Of a stretch of 64,000 nt of DNA, positions 21,480-34,690 are shown in pieces. A program made the position numbers and the translations under genes. The notes under the pieces are model-generated. The model was not told the origin of the DNA and ran no database searches. It worked only from the letters and a program-made list of their open reading frames with translations. The DNA lies in NCBI GenBank assembly GCA_020137815.1, contig CM035351.1:804065-868064 (forward strand). Direction: 5' to 3'. Within the stretch, counting starts at the first letter, position 1, and every line of letters begins with the position of its first letter. The stretch comes from Hormiphora californensis. Taxonomy: Eukaryota; Ctenophora; Tentaculata; Cydippida; Pleurobrachiidae.

Positions 21480-24400
21480 CTACCTAAAAAATGGTACAAA
21501 GTATTTTTCGTCCCATCTGCTCCAGATTCCAGGTGTTGCTGCTTCAGGTTCCACTTCATCAACATTCAGATTTCTCCCAAACTCGACAGTCTTGGAAAGC
21601 ATGTACTCTGTGTCACCCGAACCACCTGAGAGACATAGAGTAAGAGAGCATGTAATATAGTTTTGTTACATCTACCATCATTTCAAACACGACAATTATA
21701 ACTCCGCAGTTATAACTCTCCAGTTCCTAACCCCCTTACCCTCGGTGTTGACAGTTATAAAATCAGCCTCACTGTCTGCTTCATCTAGGTGATGTCTGTC
21801 CTCGCTCTGTAGTCGAACCCTGCCTGTCTGGCGGTCTGTCCACCACGTTACGAGCTAGGTGGGGAATAAAGTTAGGAGGGACACAGGAGGAATTAGAATT
21901 ACAAACAGGAATTGATATAAGTAGCATTCACCACCAACTTATACTACACGTAGACCCCCCTCCCGCGGGTTACCATGGTTACCTTTATAACGGCACCCCC
22001 GTTACCATGGTTACCATTATAACGGCACCCCCGTTACCATGGTTACCATTATAACGGCACCCCCGTTACCATGGTTACCTTTATAACGGCACCCCTGTTA
22101 CCATATAGTTACCTTTATAACAGGCATGGTAGATCCGCCCATGACAATAATTGTGAAGAGCACAATAACGAGAGTAGTGCTGACTATAACTTGTTTAGTA
22201 GTCTCATCAAAGGGAAGATGGAGAGCCAGGGCAAATGCAATTGCACCACGCAGACCTGCAGAGAGAGAGGGGGGATGTTAGTTGCCTAGCTAGACTCTGT
22301 TTCACGCGCCACTTTACAAAAGGATGGTTAGAACATAACAAGATGTTAGATCATCTGTAACAGCTGTGTTAAAAATCACCCACAGTCTTTATACAAGCAT
22401 AATATAGAGGGGATGAGATCATAGAACGTCTGGCAAAACACCAGTACAGCAGCAGGCATATTATAGGGAATTTATATATATTATCTTGTACAAATAGAGA
22501 CATATACAGGAACAGACACACATAACAGACACATAGCTGTAGTATTATATGTGAATACAGACACACAATAAACAGACACACAGACAGACAGACAATAACA
22601 CATACTGTGTAAAGGTAGACATGCCGCATGTGGAAAGTTACAGAGACGGAGTTGAACACACAGAGACGGGTATAACCGAAACAATCCCAGCAGACGAACA
22701 AACACACATACCTAAACCCATCAATCTCTACATGCACAACCCTACTACACAACATAAACCCGCCAACCTCTAGTAGAGGCCCTCTACCTCTACCTCTACC
22801 GCTTATACAGTCTACATACGTACCGCTAAACCACATGATGAATTGTTGTTGAGGGGTGACTTTAGTCTGTCTGAATCGGTTAGCCAGTAGCGTTAGCAGA
22901 CCAATATTCAATCCCCTACCAATCAGACATAGTAACTGTAGAGAAACATGTATCATGTGAGATAAATAGAGAGGTAAATAACTCAAATGTGTGAGATAAC
23001 ACAGGAGAAGAAATCAGGAAGAGAGAAATCAGATGAGTGAGAACTAATATATTTCAACTTACAATGCTACTGTTACTAATAACTTACAATACTAATGTTA
23101 CTAATATTACTAATATTTCAACTTACAATGCTCCACACGATGAGTGAAGGCTGGAAGGAGTGAGTGAAACTAAATATTGCCATCCCAAGGTAGGCAAACA
23201 CACAGGACTCAGCAAGGAAGGAGAACGTTCTGAATACCTGCTGCACCGTTACCTGTATAATAATGGAGTCATGTGTTAGTAACTCATAACATAAATAGAC
23301 CCAAAACAGTTGACCTTGAAAAACCGAAACTTTCACATCGCCATGGTAATCAGTTGAAAAATAATAACATACGGTATAACCATGTGATCAGATAAAACTT
23401 CCCTACTCGCCCTACCACAAACATGCCAGTGGATCCCCTACCTGGTTACCATGGTAACATGAATGCAGTTACCATGGTAACCATGGGATCAGATAAAACT
23501 TCCCTACCTGAGTCATGAATGATAGGTTATAATGAGCGTAGTGACTCATCACGATACCACTGGAGAGTATTGCCATAATCCCACTGAGATGGAGTCCCTC
23601 GGCCAGGAAGTAGGGGGCATATGCAAACAGGCACACTGTACAGAACTCGAGTGAGGGAGTTTTCTGAAACGAACATGGTGTTACTTCAGGGTGTTATAAG
23701 GTGTTATTAGGGTGTTATTAGAGAATAGTTTTTTAGGTGTTGTGGCAGCGGCCCTTCTGAAAGTACTATTTCTCAGTTCAAGATAATATCTAGTGTTACT
23801 AACTAACCGTTAGTCAAGATAATATCTAGTGTTACTAACCGTTAGTGCAAGGTGTTTCAGTAGTAGGGCCAGAGCCAGAGCAAAGAGAGCCCCCACAACC
23901 CCACTCATGCTGAAGGAGAGGAAGAAATCCCCGATAGCAAGACCTATCGCACTCCCCGCCTCGGTGTCATTAAAATGTATTATCGTGCTGAAATTATATG
24001 GTGGTTAGTGCCACGTGATGCCCATATATGGTGGTTAGTGTCACGTGATGCCCATATATGGTAACCAACTTACTCTGTCATGACGATTGATACTGCATCA
24101 TTAAGGACGCTCTCTCCAAACACCAGCATGTACAGTGTGGGCTGGACATCAATAGCAGAGAATATGGCGAGGGTAGCTACAGGGTCCACCGCTGAGATGA
24201 GGGCACCGAACCCAAAACTCTCCTTTGCAGACAGAGGGTAGGATATCTTGGCCTGAGTGGGGGGGGGGGGGGTTAGTTGGAGGGTAGGATATCTTAGCAT
24301 GGAGGGGGGATTTGTCAGCGGGTAGGATATCTTAGCCTGGGGGGTGGGGGGGGGTGAGCCTGGGGAAGTTTTTTAAAACAGGGAGATGTGTTTCTATTTT

Positions 24401-25518
24401 TTCCAAACCCCTACACATATATTGTGTTCCTATCCAACCTATCGCATACCTGTCCCAACACCCAGAGACCGGCTCCGACTGTGAAGGCTGAGATGGCAGT
24501 ACCCACAACTGCAAAGAGAACTATCGTCCCCAGGTTCGCAAAGAAGTTACCCTGAAAAAGACGGGGTGCTACCAAAATAGTGAACCAGAGTGAGGGATTC
24601 TCATAACATGCGAAATGGAAGAAAGAAGAGTGGGAAATGAGGCTCTTTAGTTACTAGAAGAGCGAACCAGAGTGAGGGACATAGTTGCCGGGTTAGCTTG
24701 TTACAGGTATGGGATAAATGGTTTCTAGTAAATTAATCTTTATAATCAGGCCTGGATACGACATAGAAAATTGACGACTGAAAAACTAAAAGAGAAAAGT
24801 TCAAAGAAAATTGAAATCGAACGGGTGTGAAAAAAGGAAAATCAATATAAGAACATCATCCACCCCACCCATCCACCCCGCCCATCCACCCAACCCTCCA
24901 CCCCACCCCCTAACTAACCTTGTGTAGATTGTATCCGCTTTCAAATATAATGGGAGGTAACATGACCAGAAAGAATATAGTCGGATTCAGCATCTCACTT
25001 TGTTTAATTCCCTTGATGTTATAGTGCTTGAATATCTCAAATAGTCCCCCGATTATAAAACCTGCAATGGGATGTTATAGTGCTTGAATATCTCAAATAG
25101 TCCCCCGATTATAAAACCTGGGAACGAGATTACAATCAGTGGTGTATTGAGTAGAACAGCCAGCTGTCTAAACTAAAAGGGGGTTGCCCTTATTTTCAGT
25201 AGTTCTAGATGAAAACAAAACAAATTACAGATCTGTACACTGACCTAACAAGACGATAGCAATGCTCTCCGGCAGGTAGTGGAAGTTGAACTTGATCAGT
25301 AGGAACACCATCAATATTGCAACTAGCAGGACACACAGAATGAAGAAGATCCTGAAACTATTCTGACTCTCCTCCTGTTGTCCGGTCTGTGGTTCAGTGA
25401 CGGGTGTAGTACTATCAGTGGGGGCAGGTTTATCATCAGGTGCACTACTAGCTGGTTCCCCTGCTAGACATATCACCAGGAGTAGAGCGCTCCATACCAC
25501 CACAACCAAACACTTCAT
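21480..25518 (-). CDS. SLC9A8: Na+/H+ exchanger, NHE8-like
   Basis: An electroneutral cation/proton exchanger of endomembranes. Eleven exons with agreeing phases give 548 codons, near the family length: 25245-25518, 24919-25061, 24450-24551, 24074-24252, 23840-23987, 23508-23663, 23127-23252, 22824-22935, 22113-22255, 21740-21854, 21480-21625. The first in-frame ATG gives a signal peptide ([20 protein letters not shown]). A helix ending [22 protein letters not shown], the core [13 protein letters not shown] and [15 protein letters not shown] follow, with the Asn-Asp pair of electroneutral exchangers. [12 protein letters not shown] and a cytoplasmic tail ending [10 protein letters not shown], as in NHE8, complete it. 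Exons 2 and 4 have duplicated acceptors and exon 9 a duplicated donor, yet the reading frame is intact throughout. Confidence 0.92.
21969..22112 (-). repeat. 32-bp tandem array duplicating a 5' splice site, with X-box halves
   Basis: Five units start at 21969, 22001, 22033, 22065 and 22097. On the gene strand each reads GTTATAA(A/T)G|GTAAC followed by CATGGTAACGGGGGTGCC. The exon 9 donor of the exchanger (ATAAAG|GTAAC at 22113/22112) is the outermost copy, so four decoy 5' splice sites follow it. Each internal unit also contains GGTTACCATGGTTACC-type X-box halves. Confidence 0.9.
23445..23481. promoter_or_regulatory. two exact X-box palindromes
   Basis: GTTACCATGGTAAC at 23445-23458 and 23468-23481, in the exchanger intron between exons 6 and 7, close to the exon 6 donor at 23507. 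Confidence 0.6.
24240..24352 (-). repeat. triplicated acceptor/exon start of exchanger exon 4
   Basis: On the minus strand, GC(C/T)AAGATATCCTACCC occurs three times: at the real exon start (24252), near 24297 and near 24342. The outermost copy has its own poly-C tract and CAG; the middle one is preceded by CATG and lacks an AG acceptor. Confidence 0.85.
25014..25119 (-). repeat. tandem duplication of exchanger exon 2 start
   Basis: A ~53-bp unit containing CAG|GTTTTATAATCGGGGGAC and on to CACTATAACATC is present twice. The inner copy (from 25061) continues into the exon. The outer copy (from 25117) also follows an AG (TTCCCAG) and is followed by CCATTGCAG. Either AG is a usable acceptor. Confidence 0.9.
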
Positions 25519-25726
25519 ATTGCTCCCCGTCAAGTTATCAGATTGCTAAACGCTTCTTATCAAGTTATCACTTCTGATGACATGTTATAACTAATAAAGG
25601 GATGCACGGGGTTGAGATACACAAGACACATGAAATCAAAAACACAATCTGTAAACCCTTCTAAAAAACTAAAACAGTCATCATCATCGTGTAGGTTTAG
25701 TGTACTCGTCTGTACATGTTGCCAGG

Positions 25727-28039
25727 TTAGTGTACACGTCTGTACAGGTTTCCAGGTTGGTACCCAGGTGAGAACAGTAACCTGAATGCAGCAGCTAGAT
25801 GGGTCGCTGAGGGGAAGTATGTTGGGGTACTGTTAACCCCTACTAGGAAAGGTTTCAAGTGGTCCACTCCAATAATGAACTGGATCCCATAGCAACACGG
25901 AGTGGCAGACCCCTCTACAGGGAGGAGGTCCTGGACAATGTGGTGTATCTGGACCTCCATGTCTGGCCAGGATGCCTTCACGGAGAACTCCAGGAGGTAG
26001 GGGGCCCAGGGAGTAGAGGGAAGGTGCCCACCATCACTCCTTGGTAGGTACTGGTCGATATAGTATTGACAATCCTCTGACATTGCTTCCCTTGCCTTGT
26101 GGATTGCTGGAATATCACTCATATACCACTTCCCAGTGGGGGTACTGACCACTGTGAACTCTAAAGTACACTGCTTCCCCTCCTGGTAGAACGAATCAAT
26201 AAAGGGTTGGGTGAAATAGTTGAGACTGTTCTCACACAATCTACCCAACCTTGTGGCAGAGTTCGTGACATGTGAGGGGGCAGAGTTCTCAGCACATCTC
26301 ACCACCCAGAGAGTCTCCCAGGAGGCGGGTGAGGCAAGAAGGGCAGGCAGTTCAGAGTTCAGATGATACCCACCAGGCCACCAGTCCCTCACCCCACCCT
26401 CTCTCATCTTATTGTTTAGTCGGATCAGGTTGGTTAGGTCTCCATCGAAACCGTTAGCTGGTGTAAGTTGTCCCCGGTCCTGTTTCCCCTCCACCCAATG
26501 TGCACAATCACTCACAGTTTCTTTAACCACCGTTACATTCAGATCTCTGAGTGCTTCCAGACACGTCTCACTGAACACTGCCTTAGTGGCAACGGTAAGT
26601 GGGGGTAAAGAGGAGGGAGAATGAGAGCCAGAAATCTCCCGCTCTCTACACTCCACCATTGTGTGTTTGAACGGAGGACACAAGTTATCGTACTGTTGGA
26701 CAAAGGAGGATGGAATATCTGTTGAGTCATTCATGCACCATAACCGTGCCTCTCTCTGTAGATCTCCTTCACCTTGGTATAACATACACACCTTCTCTAA
26801 CGTACACAGATCTCCTGCTTTCACAGATCTAATAGGCCAGAGTAGTGTCACAATCTTCCCGCCGTAACAAGACCAGAAGGGGGCCAGTTTGAATTTAGGT
26901 TTGGGGGAATGGACCATGTTCGATATCTCGCTAGGAGGAAGGTACCATGTGTATTGCTGTTTGCCCCCAACAGTTACAGCTTGGTATGTTAGAGCCCTCT
27001 TCCACAGACTCTCCATTGCCCTCCTACGAGTCAGCTCCCTCTCACTAGCTAGTAACCCCTCAGATACCCTTTCTTCATTAGTTATCAGGTCCCTCCACAG
27101 GAATACCTCCGTCTCTGCCTTCTGAAGACTTGCTACTGCCTGGGAACCACCCCTCTCTAGAGTCCAGGTGCATTCATCAGGTACAACCAGACCACCCAGC
27201 TCCCCGTCGATAATGGGAGGGTGACCCTTTAACCCAAACTTCCAGTGTCTGCTCACAACTTTGGATGTGATGTGGGAGCTCCTGGTCCCTGGTGGGAGGG
27301 GGATTGTAACAGTCACACAGTGCTCCTCTCCATCATCTTCCCACCTGTACTTAGCAGTGCTACCCCCTCCCTCCTCGCCCGCCTCTCTCTGCTTCTTTCT
27401 CACATAATCATTGTACATCTCCTCTACCCTTCCCTCCGCTACAGGCTCTGTCAGGGCAGATTTGAACTCCGCCAAGGAGAGGATACTGGGTGGGGCTGGC
27501 AGGTTAAGAGCATCAGAGAGTGCCTTACCATTGATGTCAGTATCGGTTTTAGTTGTGGTTATGGTGTCCAGTGCGATTATCAGGTCGTTATTACAGTTAG
27601 CAAGGGTCGCAGTGGCTGCCTCGATGGTACACCCAGTAATATTGGCAAGATCAGCAGCATGGTCAGTTACCATGGTAACACCATTCTGTGTTTGTTGTGT
27701 TACCATGGTAACACCATTCTGTGTTTGTTGTAGGAGAGGTGAAGTATCATCCTCCCCAGATAGGAGTATATCACGTAGTGTGGTAGCCGTCCCCTGACTC
27801 CCATCCCCTGTCCACAGATGAGGTAGGACGAACACTGCACTATAGGGCTGGTGATCCTTAACCGACACCACCGCACCCTCACTCGTCAGGTTGATACCTT
27901 TCTCTAGATCATGTACCACTCGGGGTTGCAGCTTAGCATAGACCTGTCTCCAGGCATGTTCGGGCAGGCCAATACTCTTCAGTTGAATCTGGTGGTACTC
28001 AACAAATTCGGTGTACCCTTCATCCACATCAACACCCAT
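25727..28039 (-). CDS. TTLL12: TTLL12-like protein with inserted UBA-like and CS domains
   Basis: One exon of 771 codons. It matches TTLL12 in order: an N-terminal segment (FVEYHQIQLKSIGLPEHAW), the SET-like region end (KIVTLLWPIRSVKAGDL), and a TTL-like C-terminal half (YHLNSELPALLASPASWETLW ... FLVGVNSTPTYFPS). TTLL12 is a pseudo-ligase acting on tubulin modification and RNA-sensing signalling. Between the N-terminal segment and the SET-like end lie a UBA-like helix bundle (about residues 126-160, LANITGCTIEAATATLANCN) and a CS/NudC-type domain (about 230-320, HWKFGLKGHPPIIDGELGG); neither is known to me in TTLL12. The metal-binding Glu of the usual EVN motif is Gly (GVN), so ligase activity is unlikely. 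A duplicated TQNGVTMVT is encoded by two X-box palindromes. The ATG at 28039 follows TTTAG; an upstream non-coding exon is possible. Confidence 0.8.
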   Translation of the reverse strand: MGVDVDEGYTEFVEYHQIQLKSIGLPEHAWRQVYAKLQPRVVHDLEKGINLTSEGAVVSVKDHQPYSAVFVLPHLWTGDGSQGTATTLRDILLSGEDDTSPLLQQTQNGVTMVTQQTQNGVTMVTDHAADLANITGCTIEAATATLANCNNDLIIALDTITTTKTDTDINGKALSDALNLPAPPSILSLAEFKSALTEPVAEGRVEEMYNDYVRKKQREAGEEGGGSTAKYRWEDDGEEHCVTVTIPLPPGTRSSHITSKVVSRHWKFGLKGHPPIIDGELGGLVVPDECTWTLERGGSQAVASLQKAETEVFLWRDLITNEERVSEGLLASERELTRRRAMESLWKRALTYQAVTVGGKQQYTWYLPPSEISNMVHSPKPKFKLAPFWSCYGGKIVTLLWPIRSVKAGDLCTLEKVCMLYQGEGDLQREARLWCMNDSTDIPSSFVQQYDNLCPPFKHTMVECREREISGSHSPSSLPPLTVATKAVFSETCLEALRDLNVTVVKETVSDCAHWVEGKQDRGQLTPANGFDGDLTNLIRLNNKMREGGVRDWWPGGYHLNSELPALLASPASWETLWVVRCAENSAPSHVTNSATRLGRLCENSLNYFTQPFIDSFYQEGKQCTLEFTVVSTPTGKWYMSDIPAIHKAREAMSEDCQYYIDQYLPRSDGGHLPSTPWAPYLLEFSVKASWPDMEVQIHHIVQDLLPVEGSATPCCYGIQFIIGVDHLKPFLVGVNSTPTYFPSATHLAAAFRLLFSPGYQPGNLYRRVH
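27666..27712. promoter_or_regulatory. two X-box palindromes inside coding sequence
   Basis: Exact GTTACCATGGTAAC at 27666-27679 and 27699-27712, part of a 33-bp direct duplication within the TTLL12-like exon. They encode VTMVT twice. Confidence 0.55.
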
Positions 28040-28155
28040 AACACACCCTAAACAACAACAGGAGGGGGTATAGTTATATATTGGTAACAAGTTAAATAGA
28101 GAGGTGGTATATTGTGGAAACATGGTCAAATAACACAACTCAATATATAATGTCA

Positions 28156-28207
28156 GTTACCATGGTAACAAAACAACCCAATATATAATGTCAGTTACCA
28201 TGGTAAC
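28156..28207. promoter_or_regulatory. paired X-box palindromes in the TTLL12-like promoter region
   Basis: Exact copies at 28156-28169 and 28194-28207 lie 117 and 155 bp upstream of the minus-strand ATG at 28039, inside a 38-bp tandem duplication (AATATATAATGTCAGTTACC...). This is the position where RFX sites of ciliary genes usually lie. Confidence 0.6.
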
Positions 28208-28289
28208 ATAATGTATTTTCAAACGCCCATTCAAAGTTTAATAAGTTACTATCATGCGTGAGTCTCTACCTCTAAAAGTTAACGTGTCT

Positions 28290-28932
28290 CTACATGTTTC
28301 CATTGCTACTAGTTACACCAGGACCCAGGGGGGTGGCAGGGGGAGCAGGTCTCCTTCCCAGTGGTAGACAGGGTGACATGGGGAGGGCGAATGAGGTCAA
28401 CTGTTGTTGCCGGAGCGACCAGAACTGCCCAGAGGGACAATACTGGACCATACCCATCAAGTTGGTCGTGTAGGCAATCTGGTGGTTCTGGATGGCCTGG
28501 ATGTACCTAGAGAATGGGGTTATGGGTAAAACTACAGAATATGTAGGGTTATGGGCTATAATACGACTCATGAGGTGTGACTTTGATCTTAGGTCTTATG
28601 AGATCTTGGTTGGGATGAATTTTGTAACAAGAAGGCAGACAAGTCCCACGTTTACTACAAAACAGTTGTTGTGCATGCCTTAATATAGTTGAAAAGAGTG
28701 AGTTGTTGAAGAGTGAGAAAACAAATATTTAGCAGTACACTAGTAAAGGACCTTACTTCTTCTGGTTATCCAGGTAGGTAGATTTGTTCTTCTCATTGTT
28801 AGTTCTGATACATTTCTGGGCTGAATTTTGCAGTTTCTTGTGGCAATCATCCAAGTGTCCAGTCCACCATGGTTTGGGGGGTGCCTGGGGTAGGAACCCA
28901 CTGGTCCCCACTGGTCCTGCTGCAGCCATCAT
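28290..28932 (-). CDS. unknown 130-residue protein
   Basis: Two exons, 28757-28932 and 28290-28506, joined by GTAAGG...CTCTAG with matching phase. The start is a double ATG. The protein begins MMAAAGPVGTSGFLPQAPPK, then PWWTGHLDDCHKKLQNSAQK, a Lys/Asn/Gln-rich helix to about residue 75, CPSGQFW, and a Pro-rich end (RRPAPPATPLGPG). No signal peptide, membrane segment or known family was recognised. It stands in a minus-strand cluster between RRP7A (126 bp upstream) and the TTLL12-like gene (250 bp downstream). Confidence 0.6.
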
Positions 28933-29057
28933 GATTGCACTGTAACATGTGTAATATATGGGGAGATGTAACATTTCCAAATCAGAACATGTAGGAATCT
29001 CATAAAGTGTCAATAAATTAAGTGTCATAATACAATAATACCGGCCCTATAAAACAG

Positions 29058-30232
29058 TTACAAAGGTCTAAAAACTCTAGCTGCCTTCATTTTTGAAATT
29101 TTGTCCTTGTCCTCCTGGAATTTGCGTTTTAACTCGACCAGCGATTGTTTCCTCTTCTCTCGGTCCTGAAAACTGTACAAATGAAGAATCTCTTTCTTCT
29201 TCTTTTCAAGTTTTTCATCGTACTGCCGCTTCCTTTCCTCTGCTTGTTCGGCTGTCGCACAAACCTTGCTACTTTTAGTAACCATCACCCATCCGTCCTG
29301 GGTAATTTGGGAAGTGTTAGGTTTGCTGAGGGGGTGATCCCTGTAGTGATCTCACGTGGTTCTGATCCAGAGAAGTGTTAGGTACCTACAAAAAGTGCTA
29401 AACTACGGTGCTTATATTGACTGCAGCAGGTAATACAAAGTTGTGAAAAACATACCTCATCTGGATTCTCTGCCATTTCTTTTTCGTGTTGGAATTTCAA
29501 CTTCTCCCGAGAGTTAAACTCTGCCATGTACTGTTCACACTCTGCCCTCAGCTGGGCCTCATCGGGGTACTGTTGTTCACTCTGCCATCGCTTTAGTCCT
29601 AGCAACGGCTTACTCTTCAATTCACTTACAAACACTGGTTTTGCCTGTAAATGGAGAGGTGGATATCGCGGGGAGTTATTTAAACCCTTGACCTCCCCAC
29701 TGGGGTTGATATTGATAGCTATCAGTTACAAATTAAAACAAGTCGGATTTACCTAACAATTGTTTTAATTTGGTTGCTGCTCTCGGTTCGTAATTGGATC
29801 GATTGAGCTCTCTCGTGCTGAATCGACTATCAACATTGAATTAGCTATCAGTTATCACAGAGAGTTATAAGTTACCCCCCCCCCTCTAGCACATTCACCT
29901 ACCATGACAGATATAGAAGATAGGACACTTTGTAAAGCTGCAGCTGAGTTAAAGTTCACATAAACAACACGGAACTCCGTGCTATCTGCTGAGTCTCTGA
30001 AGAACTGACTGGGGTTCGGTGGATGAAACTTTGGTATTTGTGAAGGTTTATCTTGTGAGGAGATATTAACGACATCACTGTAGGTTGACATGGCCTCCTT
30101 TACACAGCAGTCAGTGAAGTAGGATGGGCATCCCAGGATAAGGAGTGTAGTCTCATCGTGAGCTGAACAGGGCAGGTGGTGTGGAGCATAGTTAGCATTC
30201 CAGGATACCTTCAACCATGAATACTGCCTCAT
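29058..30232 (-). CDS. RRP7A: ribosomal RNA-processing protein 7
   Basis: A nucleolar protein of small-subunit pre-rRNA processing. Exons 29903-30232, 29456-29644 and 29058-29297 join in frame for 252 residues (human about 280). The first exon carries the RRM-like fold (SEFRVVYVNFNSAAALQSVL type end). The second has GLKRWQSEQQYPDEAQLRAE. The third starts DGWVMVTK after NPDE and ends KMKAARVFRPL; NPDEDGWVMV and the basic helix with RVFRPL are the RRP7 C-terminal signature. The ATG at 30232 directly follows TTCAG, so either this is the start or a further 5' exon exists. Confidence 0.88.
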
Positions 30233-30278
30233 CTGAATTAGGAATATTTAGTCATTTTGTTTCAATCTAGATATATCA

Positions 30279-30386
30279 AACTGTAATACAAACTGTAATA
30301 TAAACTGTAATACAAACTGAAATACAAACTGTAATGTAAACTGTAATACAAACTGTAACACAAACTGTAACACAAACTGTAACACC
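30279..30386. repeat. minisatellite of AAACTGTAATAC units
   Basis: About nine 11-12 bp units (AAACTGTAA(T/C)AC) in tandem. Confidence 0.9.
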
Positions 30387-30758
30387 CGGGCGACTTTCGC
30401 AAAAATTGCTTCAGGCACGGCTGTGCCAACCTTGATTAAAATATACTACTGTACAAACTGTAAGAAGACGCACAAAATATTGACCAATTAAAGCACAAAT
30501 TACTCTGGTCCAAATGGGTCCCTAAAAAGCTCAGTATTTACACAGCTTTTACACAGTCGCATCGTTTGGTATATGCTACAGGCCCCTAGGTAGAGCTCAG
30601 ATAATGCAGCGCTTTTCAACACAGTCGTTACACGATTCAAAACAATAAGTAAATTCAGTGCCTTCCTCCATCAGAGCGACTCAAGCTCTCAATTTGGTTG
30701 GCTTGAAAGCCAAGCGTCAAAGTTTGGGTTGGGTTTAGTGCTTAAAATTTCTTATGGA

Positions 30759-31006
30759 TTAGCCAAAAAAGGTTGAGTGGTTTGATGGTAGAGCCAATTT
30801 AGTGCATGGTACTTTTTTGGCAGTGTACAGTGTACACCTGCAAACACCGCGATCGTAACGCCGTCCGTTTTTAACGAATTTTGTAAATTTTTAGGCCGCC
30901 GTTACAATCTGGGTGTTTGGAGGCCTGTTAACAGGCGCACGCTGCCAAAAAAGTATGCTGGACTAAAATGGCTCTAACCGCCAAACCACTCAACCATTTT
31001 GGCTAA
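30759..31006. mobile_element. 248-bp MITE with long imperfect inverted repeats
   Basis: Ends TTAGCCAAAA...GGTTGAGTGG and its complement CCACTCAACCATTTTGGCTAA. Pairing continues inward through GCCAATTTAGT, TACTTTTTTGGCAG and AACACC(C/G)...TTGTAACG with mismatches. There is no open frame. Confidence 0.8.
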
Positions 31007-31491
31007 GTTTAAGTTTAAGTTTAAGTTTAAGTTTACGCACAATTTATCACAAAGTCACACAATTAATATATAACTTCGTCCCGCTCTTACACCATACACT
31101 AATAAAGTGATACAAGGCTGAGAGGTGAAAATATACAGTTCACATCAGCGGTTTCCTAAAGCGGTTTAAACAATACTTAGAGACAGTGATAGTAGCATTA
31201 GATGCACAAAATACGAGGAACAAGGGGTTATAGAAAACAAGGTAACGAACTAACAAAACAAGCAGACAAACATAAAAACAGATTAAACAGAATACACAAA
31301 GTCACAGACGCAAAACACAACATCAGCAGTCAATACAAAACGGTTAATACAAAAACATACTAACACACGTACAAACACATTCACAGACAAGCCTAATCCA
31401 AAGTTTATCTGATAGGAAATGTCAAGCCCTAACCCAACCATAAAGTGAAGGAACATGTGTTTGAGTGTACCATAACCAACTTCCCATAGAC

Positions 31492-31553
31492 CACCCTACT
31501 AAAATGTAAATTTGGAAAAAACACCCTACTAAAATGTAAATTTGGAAAAAAAC
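31492..31553. repeat. 31-bp direct duplication
   Basis: CACCCTACTAAAATGTAAAT plus TTGGAAAAAA occurs twice back to back. Confidence 0.85.
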
Positions 31554-31838
31554 GTGAAGTGAGCGATAAATTTGAAAAACCACGAGCAGCCCAGATTTTT
31601 TGTCAGCACTGATATGCTTTTGGCGCGCAGAAACACCGCGCGCGTGCGAAAAAAAAGAGCTTCACTAAAATTTCAGAACTGAGCTGACCAAAATTAACAC
31701 TTTTTAACTTTTTTAAACTGTTTTTACTTTTTCCATCTGTTCTTCGTGTAAATCAGGACTTAAGAGGATGTCCTAGAAACCATTATTATTTACGCTAGTT
31801 ATTGCTGTTTGAATTTTATTTTGTTTTACAACTTTCTA

Positions 31839-34552
<2,714 letters not shown>

Positions 34553-34690
34553 ATGACCTACTACCAATATCTTGTTTATGTGAATGACCTAGTTCTACTA
34601 CCAATATCTTGTTTATTTTTTGCCAGATTTATCTAACGTGTGTGTTAATGTGTGACAGAGAGGGCTGTTTCACACGGGCTCTGTCTCTGA

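Larger units (their letters stand above)
30233..31838. other. intergenic, repeats only
   Basis: Divergent upstream regions of RRP7A and JmjC gene 1. Contains a minisatellite (30279-30386), a MITE (30759-31006), a TTTAAG tandem near 31011-31035 and a 31-bp direct duplication (31492-31553). No exon was recognised. Confidence 0.55.

Noticed and set aside
22369-22986. 205-residue minus-strand frame in the exchanger locus
   Set aside because: It reads through exon 8 of the exchanger into the intron; only 22824-22935 is coding.
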